Assembly (NCBI GenBank): GCA_009760855.2
Contig: WPIO01000033.1
Location: forward strand, 2,272,501-2,336,500
Source: Cristatella mucedo
Lineage: Eukaryota; Bryozoa; Phylactolaemata; Cristatellidae
Length of the DNA stretch: 64,000 bases
Direction: 5' to 3'
The position numbers and the translations under genes were made by a program. Positions 1 through 9,900 of this stretch are shown here, in pieces. The notes under the pieces were generated by a model. That model saw nothing but the letters and a program-made list of their open reading frames with translations, was not told the origin of the DNA and did not search any database. The first letter of the stretch is position 1; every line of letters starts with the position of its first letter.

Positions 1-35
1 GTTTTAGTGAGCGTTTGGGGAAATGCTTTGCTCTC

Positions 36-323
36 TTAAAGTTCGGGGTATTCGTTTATCTGTGCTTCGATTAAGCCACTGACCTCACACTTTGCCTCAA
101 CTCTGCTTACAAAAATAATCTTCAGGAACTTAAAGGCTACCGATGACTTATCAAGAGCTGGGACGAATTGTTTCACAAGGCTTAATTTGATTTGAAATGG
201 TAGCATCAATGCCTTTTGGGGTGAGGCCCACCTACGGCTCGGCAGGACCTTGTTTCTCCACACCAGGAATTGGTCTGCCACGGCCAGTCCCATCCATGGT
301 GGCAGGTTGATCCGGCTGTCCAA
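36..323 (-). pseudogene. Fragment of a transposon-like ORF
   Basis: A 95-codon open frame on the minus strand. Its middle (ALMLPFQIKLSLVKQFVPAL, then KSSVAFKFL) resembles a family of uncharacterised, highly repeated proteins of invertebrate genomes with a '(L)PP-hIKLGL-KQFVKAL-K...AFK-L---FP-LSEAK...G-F-GPQI' pattern; that comparison is from memory. The matching stretch runs from about residue 40 to the end, where the pattern decays (SRVEAKCE, then EAQINEYPEL). I see no catalytic motif, start context or splice sites, so I read it as a decayed copy of a mobile or multicopy gene. Confidence 0.4.
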
Positions 324-1136
324 AATATATAGAAAAACAAGGAAAATTAAATCAGTAAAACTGCCATCTATAAATCCTTCTTTTGCTATACTTTCTCTCT
401 TCGAAATGAAGTTTTCGACAGCCCGACCACTATCGATCGACTCATGGTAGCATGGGGAGCAGCTGCACTAACTGCTGCCAGCAGCCGAGCCCTCGAGCTG
501 ACCGCTGCCTTAGTCGAATCTAACATCAAATCGCATGCTTTCGTGATCTGCATTAAAACGCATGCTCTCTTATCTGCAGGTCTGAAAAATGGTCTCTTTT
601 TAAGTAATGCAGTTCAACAATATAATGAAAACCAACTAACGTGCATTCCAAAACCACTACATGTGGTAAGAGAAGAGTGAAATATCAAGCACACGGCTCC
701 TGCCATGTGTCTGTCCCTCCCTTCAGTGGCTTGGCCAGCTGGGTGACAAAGGTACGAAGCCACGGCTTGGCCTCCGAACGAGCTTTTGCAACTCGCCGGA
801 GCAGTGTGCAATGGTCTTGAGGCAGCATCAGGTCTCAATGTCAGCCCTTGTCAGCGGCTAAGCTGCCGGCACATCAGCCCTCCATAGCTAGTGCCATCTC
901 TTTGGTTGCCGTCTGCAGTGCTCACACGTGGCTGCTCCTTCTAACATCGCCATGACTGTAGATCATTTCGCAGTGACCGGTGCCTTGCATTTGTCCTCCT
1001 ATTTTTAAGCTACTGGTTAGTTCATAAGCTACCCCAAGTTTTACTCTGAACTGAAGCTGTCTGGAACGTTCGAGAAAGTAGATTTAGTTCAAAATTTCCA
1101 CGAGCTAAGTAAAGTTAGTGGGAAATAATAAAATAT
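324..1136. other. No gene recognised
   Basis: Short open frames occur on both strands, but none shows a recognisable domain or paired splice sites. No repeat family of this window is seen here. Confidence 0.4.
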
Positions 1137-1960
1137 ATTTGATAATAATAGTAATAACAATAATTGCACACTTGATAAAGTGCCCTCAGAGAACTCCATC
1201 TCTTTCTAGGCAATTTACATGTGCTGCAAATAAAACACGATCGAATGGTTTGTGGCAGCATGCTTGATAAACAACATGAATAACATGGTTAGGGGTGACA
1301 TGCATAGGGTCAGCATGCAAGTTTGGTTAGTGGCAGCATGCACAGTGTCAGCATGCATAAGAACATTAAGGACGAATCACAGGGACCCGCTAAATGCTAT
1401 CATAAATAGGTGCATTTTTAATTTCTTTTTAAATGTGGTCAAGTCAGGGAATGTTGTAACGGAAGGCGGGAGTGAGTTCCAGGCTTTGGGAGCATACAAA
1501 CTAAATTCACGCTCTCCAAAGGATATGAGGTTTGTACAAGGTAAACAGTTAGATTCCGAAAAGCTGGTCGTACTATGACTGCGATGCTCACTACGGACAA
1601 GCCTAGCTGCAGAGTTTTGCACCAACTGTAAGTGCCTGATTACACATGCCGGTAGGCCAGCAAGCAGTTGAGTTACAGAAGTCAAGACGGGATGTCACAA
1701 ATGCATGGACCAATTTAGATGCGGTATCCCTATCTAAACAAGCCCAAATTTTAGCAATGTTATGTAGCTGAAAGTAGGCATACTTGATTGTAGAACTGAT
1801 GTGGTCGTCACTCTGGCACAAGACACCTAGATTTCGTGCAGATTCGACAGGAGATATGCTGGTAGAGCCGATTTTGAGTGTTAGCCTTTCCAATTTCTGA
1901 ATCACACTTGGTTTGCTCATAAATATTATTTTCTGCCATTCTTTTGAGGTATACATTGAA
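1137..1960 (-). mobile_element. L2/CR1-like LINE, 3' part (minus strand)
   Basis: Read on the minus strand this carries the C-terminal end of a LINE reverse-transcriptase ORF (for example [28 protein letters not shown]-like YAPKAWNSLP), then a 3' UTR with the family tail 'gcgcctag...gagttctctgagggcgcttta' and an ATT-rich 3' end near 1137-1175. The same tail recurs many times in the window. It is 5' truncated and the frame is broken by stops, so it is a dead copy. Confidence 0.85.
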
Positions 1961-2319
1961 AAATAAGCAAGTATCGGCTAATTAATCAGCCTCATTTGTG
2001 CAGCTGCAGATGAGCCTTAACTGCTTTATCCATCTGCAGCAACGTATACAGCATTGTCTGCTGCAAGACTCGAACCTACGAGCAGGTCGTGAAGTGCTTG
2101 CACCTTACCACTGAGCTTGCCATTACTGCCCTAAAACGAACAGAAAGTTTGTTGTAGTTATGTAGTCAGATTTATGCTACTGCTTGTAGAAGATCATTCG
2201 GAAGATGGCGGTGAGCATGGAGCCGTGCCGGCACATCAAGATGGCAGCCATGCTGATGCTCTGTGAGTGCCGTCAGGTGGAGCCCTTCATGCGGTCATGT
2301 TTATTGTACTCTTAGCAGA

Positions 2320-2670
2320 AAGTAATGTAATGAATAATGATAATAGTAATACATTTGATACAGCGCCCTCAGAGAACTCAGTCTCTTTCTAGGCGCTTTA
2401 CATGTGCAGCAAAGGAAGCACGATTGAATGGTTAATGGTAGTATGCTGAATAAAGAATAAGGGTGGGGTGACATGCACAGGGTTAGCATGCAAGTGTGGT
2501 TAGTGACAGCATGCAACATTATCAGCATGCATAAGCACATAAAGGACAAATCACAGGGACCCACTAAATGCTGTCATAAATAGGTGTTTTTAATTTCTTT
2601 TTAAATATGGTCAAGTCAGGGGATGTCGTGCCGGAAGGCGGGAGTGAGTTCCAGGCTTTGGGAGCATAGT
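2320..2670 (-). mobile_element. L2-like LINE 3' end fragment
   Basis: This has the same 3' UTR and tail as the copy at 1137-1960: an ATT-rich end near 2335-2355, the conserved hairpin-like tail, and the last coding part (YAPKAWNSLP) near 2640-2668. It is 5' truncated. Confidence 0.75.
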
Positions 2671-3055
2671 AAATATCAAGTACCGTCTTAGGTTCCAGGA
2701 CTGAGACTCCAATTTTGAGTACGTAAGGTACTGTAGGTATAGCAGTTTGCACTGTTAAAGGCTGTATAAAGCCTGAACGTATCAGTGAGGAAGCAACAGC
2801 TAGAGCCTACACAGCATCTTCCGAGCTATGGTTGTAGCGTTGCCTCTCCGAACTTAAGTATTACATAGACACCAACAGTGTGTCCAGCTCTAATTCCGGT
2901 ACGAACAGTCTCTTAGCGTGTCACTGATGGCATACCCATCGGTAAGTATTGGCATTTTATGTAGTCTGCCGTCAGCATTCTGCAGCAACAATGTGGAGAC
3001 CAAGAAAACACTTTTTGGGAGAAGTTGCAGTTGAAGTCAATATGAGTGCTGACCA

Positions 3056-3180
3056 ATAATAATGATACTAATAATAATGCATTTGATATAGCGCCCTTAG
3101 AGAACTCAAATCTCTTTCTTGGCACTTTACATTTGCTACAAAGGAAGCACGATGGAATGGTTAGATGGAATGGTTAGAGC
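3056..3180 (-). mobile_element. Short L2-like LINE tail
   Basis: About 120 bp of the L2-like 3' tail on the minus strand, starting with an AAT-rich microsatellite. It is strongly 5' truncated. Confidence 0.65.
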
Positions 3181-3242
3181 TGTAATCAAATGTCGGTAAT
3201 TCAAGTGCACTTTGTGTGCCCCTCTCTTGCTTTATAGTGTAG

Positions 3243-3406
3243 GGGCCGTGATAGCCCAGGAGGTAATGTGCTAGCTCTTCAGCACCTCGGTCGTGGGTTC
3301 GAATCCTGCGGTGGGCCATCCTTTATCGCCCACTGCAAGAGGTGATGATAGCCGTTAAGGCCCTTTTGCTGCTATAAAAATCAGGCCGTTAAATCAGCTA
3401 TTTTTT
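3243..3406 (+). mobile_element. tRNA-headed SINE, family B
   Basis: The head has a tRNA-like pol III B box (gtgggttcgaatcctg) preceded by an A-box-like segment. The body (atcgcccactgcaag, then gatagccgttaaggc) and the end (ctgttaaatcagct-like) are shared with copies near 8.2, 10.1, 15.1, 35.8, 43.0 and 61.6 kb. Confidence 0.75.
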
Positions 3407-3692
3407 AAGCTTGGCTATGGTCAGATCGGTGCTGCCACGGAATTAGGCAACAAAGGCAATAGAGGCTGTTGGCCTCTTTGACCACGTCGGAATGCTGCTG
3501 ACATCAGAATGACTATGCGTTTACTCTATTCGAATATTCGTGTCAGGCGAAAGAGCTAAATAGTCCCTAGCTCTGCTCGAAGTCGGGAGAGAAGCCTCCT
3601 TTGCCCGTTGCTGTCTGACTAGGTGTGTGGCACTTTCCTCTGGTTTGCTGTTAAATCTCCACTTGCACTTGTTCTCGGTACCATTTGTGCAG

Positions 3693-3903
3693 TGCCGGAA
3701 GCCACGAGGAGACTCAATCGGAAAGAGGAGCCGTGGAGAACCAGCCGGTCGTTCGCACCGACGTGGCGAGGGAGAGCGACCGGAACGAGGAGGAAGAGCT
3801 GCCCGAGAAGGGCCTGGCGCGCAACCTGTTGTCACGGTTCAAGGACATCGAAAGCGAGGCGCAGAAGCAGAAGCAATACAGGCCCTCAGGCGTCGGCGTT
3901 AAG
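3693..3903 (+). CDS. Module exon 1
   Basis: The acceptor follows 'ccatttgtgcag'. The frame gives VENQPVVRTDVARESD, then EEELPEKGLARNLLSRFKDI, then YRPSGVGVK. The predicted donor is AAG|GCAGGG, a non-canonical GC site. The exon starts in phase 2, unlike the later modules, which suggests an upstream exon of a different kind. Confidence 0.6.
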
Positions 3904-6900
3904 GCAGGGTCGCGTGCTCGGCACGCTTCAGCGGCGTCTGCGCCAATTTCTGAGTTTTACGTGCTCCAACTTAAGCAATTTCTCGTTACTTGTTCAGCTT
4001 TGACCGAACAAGCCATTCGTACAACTCGACCGTTTTAGCCTACGCCCACACCGCTTCGGGCTGCAGTGAGAGAGATATCGGTGACATCGCAAAATGGCGG
4101 CGGTGAGAGTCACGCTGAGCCGCAGGAGAAATCTGAGGCGGAGAATCAGCCAGTGATTCGAACGGATGTTGTGAAGGAGTCGGATAAGAACCTGGCCGAG
4201 GAACTGCCTGAGACTGGCCTTGCACGGAACCTACTATCGAAGTTCAAATCTATTGAGTCGAGCTCTCAGTCGAGTCGTGAATACAAGCCTTCCGGGGTCG
4301 CTTCTCGGGTGAGGAGCAAAGGCGGGCTCTGCTAGTTTTGGTAGCTGCGTGCTTCGGACGCTTTGCGCTGCACAGGATCGAGCTCTGTGCAATGCCCGTG
4401 GGCTGGCGACCCGCGGTGGAGCAAGAAAGGAAGGGAACTTTGCAGGCTTCACCTCGCTGCAGCGCTCGGGTTTTGGCGGTTGGTCGACGAAGTGAGACTA
4501 GCTTAAACCGGACCCTTTTGGGGTCTGCTCGATTCCCTCGATGGATGCGCCGCGTTTAGGCTCGTCTAGACGTCCTTTTCCAATCTCCCGTCTGACTTGA
4601 CGACTTCATCTTGCCTTGTTTTCGCCTGCCAGTCTCTTCTGCAGCATTGAAAAGCTCGCTGGATGGCACAGCGAACTTGCTTTGGAGCGTGCGTCTTTGT
4701 GCCTGTGGAGCCGACCTGCTAATTGCCGTCCGCGCTCGCGATCAGGGTATCGCCAGCGTGCTGCTGCGTCTCATACGAGTTTCTAGCTTTAGCTGATTAC
4801 TCCGTATGCCGACGAGATCGTGCCGTCGCCGGGTGAAGGGCCGGCGACGGCATTGGCCCACCGTCTTTCGTTCGTCGTCTTTCGTTTGCCTGCTTTTTCG
4901 CTGATTGAGCCATGATTACGTGGTTAATCGGCGAGCAGGCAGCAAATGGGGCGGCTCGAAGGCTTCTTGGCGCTCTGCGCAGTCCCTAGCGGGATGGAGG
5001 TGCTCATCGACTGCCTGATATGTCGATGGCTGCCCTCTGTTGCCAGCCGACTGTGATCGCTATGGTCGCCTGCTTGGTTGGCGCGAACCTGAGGCTCAAG
5101 CAGGCGCTCACTGAGCTGTGCCCGAGCGGACTTGCGCCACAAGCCATTGCAGAGAGGTGCAGACTCTCCGTCCTGATTTCGTTCCTTGGCGCGCATGCAG
5201 GGCAAGCCCTGCTGATCGATTCTTCCCCGGTTTCAGTTTTGAGCAGTGCTTCCTCGCTCCCAGCCTCGGTGATCGCACTGATTGGCCTGCAGTGCTAGAG
5301 CTGTGAACAGCTCAGATCATTACCGAAATCCCTGACCCGCTCTCCTGTTATGTCGTGGACAGACGGGAAGGAGTGGCTGTGCCGATTCCGAGCGCGTGCG
5401 CGAGTTTGCGCCCACACCGAGCGTTTGCTTAGCTGAGCGCATGTGCAGTGTGAGCACAGCCTGCTATACTTGCTATATGCCATCGCTCTGGCCATAAGGT
5501 CTCGTGCATGCGCCAATCATCACCGCTCGTTCGTTCGATTGCCGGAGGCGGCAGCGGCGTGGGGGCATGCTCCCTGGTGGTACATAATCTTGCGCTACCG
5601 TGTTATTCCATCGAACCCACTGCATTTTAGGATAGCACAGACTCAGCCGCGGTGAGTAGTGACTCCGTTTTAGGGCAGCAGCGTGAGCAGCAGCGTAACC
5701 AAGCAGCAGTGTAACCACGCGAATCCTGAAGCCTCTGCCACTAACTCACTGCCCGCATGTCGTGTCTACCGCTGGCTGCGCTACAAGTTTTGCCTTAGGC
5801 GCGCACACAAACCCTCTTTGTCGTGTCTGGCAGGCAAAGGGAGGGACGGCAGGAGCTTGGCTTTCTTCGTAGTGTCACACTTTGTTACCTCGCTGTTGTT
5901 GCCTTCTGCAATCGCAGCTCTGCGCTTGCACTCGCCTAGCGCCGCTCGCCTCTTCGCTCGTGCACGGCAGTGAGGCTGCAGCAGCAAGTATTAAATGCTG
6001 GAAGTCGCTAGAAAGAAGCCCAGGGCCCTGCATCGTGCACTCTGCCAGCCGACTGCTTGCTGCTGGCCCGTGCATGCTGCCGGCTGCTACGACTCCTCCC
6101 CTCCTCCTCCCTTCCCCCTTGCTGCTGCTTGCACGCGCTCGGAATGCTTTAGTGAGCACCAGCGACCGATCCACTAGGAAAAACTTGGTGACATTGCAAC
6201 CATAGTAATGCGTTGTTTCCGACTTCTCGTTCCATTCATCCAGGGCAGCCGGCCTCGTCAGCAAGCCCAAGTTCGGAAGGCAGAGCGTACCGGGTGTGTG
6301 TGATCGGTCGTTGCATTAGGCAAATCCGTTCTAATTGCAAAGTTTTATTGTCATTCGTGTTTCCCTAAGGAGAGAACAAGGTGTTCGTCGATGTAGGGTC
6401 TCCGACCTAGTTGTACTACCTGGTTTTGTCCAGGAGTAAGGTGCTCTCTTTTGACGATCAGGGTCGTGAGATCGAGTTCTGCTACGTACAGAAAGCGCCT
6501 GGATAGATTAAGTTCTCTTAGGGCGCTTAATAAATGAAGAGTGTATGTTTGCCGTTAAGCTACCGTGCACTGCAAACGACTTTAGGCAAATTTCAGCTTG
6601 TGTGCCCCTTTCAAGGCAATCTACCCGTGACTATTGCTTTGGCACTGCTGCGATGCATTGTGTATTTTTGTGGGAGCACGTGATCGACGTGACGTATTGG
6701 GCTTGTAGATGGCCGTATTCACATTACACAGCTGGAGTAGTGGTGCAAGCACACTAGTGCATGCCACTTTAGTTTGTCGTTCTAGAGTGAGGCACGGTTG
6801 ACTTGCAATCGACTTCACTTTTTAATGCCGAGCTGCGTAATTTTGCAGACATGGTCAAGGTCCAGCAAGTGTCTGTCGTCAGCTTCGCCCGTGTCAGGTG

Positions 6901-9900
6901 GGCATAGTGAGCCCAAATTCGAGGGCGGCGAGGTGGAGAATGTTCCCCAGGCTCGGACAGATGTCGCCAAAGAGAGCTCTGGCTCCACGGCCGAAGAGCT
7001 ACCCGAACGTGGACTCACTCAGAACTTGCTATCAAAATTTAAAGCCATTGAGAGCGAAGTCCAAGAAACCAAGCTTCGACGTCCGCCATCGGCGGTTAGT
7101 GCTGGGTGGCTCATCTGTTCGATCTAGTCTGTCTTTGCTGTCGAGCCGAAAACATGCCACTAACAAGTGTGGTTTTACCAATCCAGGCCTCTTAATCCTG
7201 ACTGGAAATGCTGCTGGGCATTTATTCAAGTTTTGCTTGACTTGGCCGGCAGGTTGGAACAGACACCAGTGGCACACACAATTGGGAAATTGCTACCGTA
7301 ATGTTAGTTCAGCAAAAATAATGCAAAAACGCTGATTTGTCTGCCTGGCTTGTTCTTGGTCAGCTGTGTCGGCTGGCTGCCTAACTCAAAAGGTGGAGAA
7401 GAGGCTGCAGAAGGCCTTGGTGCTATCACTCACTCACTCACCAGCATACAACCCCAGGCACTAGCTGCAGCTGCAGCAACATTATTACTCCTGCCTTAAA
7501 ATCTGCTAAATCCCGTTCGTTGCCCATCCTTTGAGCAGCCTGAATACCTTGCCTTAGTGTGCCATGCCTTGGCTGTAAATGCAGCTGCCCCTGGGATTTC
7601 GAAGTTGTGCACACAGGTTCGTTTTTTTCCGGCTTTGAGGCGTCATCCTGCACTCAATAATACTACGAAGAAATACGAGTGCAGAGATAGACTGCTAATC
7701 CGTTTGTTTGCCCGAGGTTTTATGGCATTCAATGCATTAGATGCATTCAATGCTTTTGAGACTGCTAATCCGTTTGTTTGCTAACGGTTTTATGGCATTC
7801 AATGCATTAGCCAAAACCGGAAGTCGGGTGGCCGATGACCGGCATTGGCCTCAAAATGCACCCAAGTTGGAAGACTTGCCACAGTCATGCACAAATGTGG
7901 TTGTCACCGTTCGTTTTTTATGAAGGTCAGCCGATGACTGTCATTGAGTGTATCCATCGAACCTTGTTTGCCAAATCTAATGAAAATGCTTAGTAACTGG
8001 CCTTTTCAATGTGTATGGCATGACCCATGTTCATCCAATTGCTAGCTGACCGACGATATCCATTAAGCCAAGGGTGAGCTACTGCTGTTCAATTAAGGGC
8101 CACACCTGAGAGGTTGCTCAGCTTTTTTGGCAGCCAATTAGAGATGTGTCATAGACAAGTACTACCTGATTTAACAACCTTCTTTTGTATGGCAGCAGGA
8201 GAGCCTTAAAGCTTATCACCACCGTTTGCGGTGGGAATAAAGAATCGCCCACTGCAGGATTCGAACCCACGACCTCGGCTCTGAGTCATGATACTGTATC
8301 CGCAGTCTTTATTTTTAGCCATGCTTTGCGTTTATTTAGGAGAACCATCGTAGGAGAGTTTTTATAATCGGTGCTTTATAATTTTGGCCCAAACCCAAAT
8401 CGATAGACCTTGTTACTCTTACCATAGGTAGTCGTTTCAAGGGAGTGGTCCAGCAGCTGAAATATCCCAAACCAGATTGGTTAATCCCGACTAGCTGCGC
8501 TGGGGGAGGAGGATGAGGAGAAAGGAGTCATGCTACTTAAGAGGTCAACCAGGCTTTCGCGAGGTCTATCTCGTTAGCAGTTAGGACTCGGGCTGCCGAT
8601 GTAATGTAACGTATCTCCATCTACAGGCCACAAAGACCAAAGCGGCTTTCGATATGCATACGGTAGCTAAGAGACTTTTTCTCGCAGAACAAAGATAAAG
8701 TGAGAAGCATACCTGAATCAGGAGGGCAGTCGAGGAAGTGAGTTAGCACAGAAGCGGCAGCTCAGGACGGCTTTTAAGGATGTGCCACAGTCGGCAGCAG
8801 GAGACTAGATGTCGTTGCGTAAGAATTAGCGGAAGCAAACTCCCCAGTCTTGGACCAGCAGAACAAAAGCTTCTGTTGCCAACGGTCTTTAAGCAAGGTT
8901 AAAACGGCCAATTTCTTGTCTGCCGGAGGACCCAGTCCACCCCGGGCATGTTGGAGGGCTTTTGTATCGAGTTGTCAGCGGTAGGGAGATCTGCTGATAG
9001 CCGTGCAACATTCAACCGGCAGCAAGCCAAGCTCGCATGCACGAGCAAGCGCATTGAGCCTCAGCGCCCCCGTGCCTGGCTCTGAGTGTGACAGCGCCGA
9101 GCCAATCCTCTCGTACGCGCGCACCAGGTGCTGACGCCTCGGGGAGAGAGCCGAACTTCGGCCACGAGCGGCGAAGGTTTGAGCAGCCATAGCGAGCCGG
9201 CAGTCGAGGGCGGCGAGTTCGAGAATCAGCCGCAGGTGCGCACCGACGTCGCTCGCGAAAGCGACGCCAATGCCAGCGAGGATCTTCCGGAGGCCGGGCT
9301 GGCGCGCAACCTTCTGTCGCGCTTCAAGAACATCGAGTCGGAAGCGCGAGAGAGCCAGCGAGCGCAGTTCAAGCCGTCCGGCGTGGCGAGCAAGGTGCGG
9401 GCCGCCGCGGCGGCGTCTGTGCACGGCAGCTTGCAGCCGGTCGAGAACTCCGGCAGTGCTCGTTCGTTGGCTGCCGCTGACTGCGTGACTTCCGTGATCG
9501 TGCACCGCAACCGAAGTCGCCCCTTGTGCTTGGCCAGGCCACACCGTCCAAGATCCAGATCATGGCCGGCCGAAGTTCTTACGGCGGCGACGTTGGTCGA
9601 CCGAAGCTGGAAGCCGAAGCCGCGGTTACTGCGGCCGAGAGCGCGCCGAATTTGGAGAGCGGCGAGTTTGAGAATGTTCCGCAGGTGAGCCCAACTACCA
9701 TTTGCGCGGTGTTGTCGTTGGGAGCGGCTGGACGGGCAGGTGCAGCGCTTGCCTTTGGCTTTCGCCTCACGCTACGGTGGGCTACACATCGTACATGCTG
9801 CTGCTGTTGTTGCCCGTGGCACAGGTCCGTACGGACGTGGTGCGTGAGAGTGACGGTCAGACGGAGGAGCTGCCGAACCGCGGCCTGGCCAGCTCACTGC

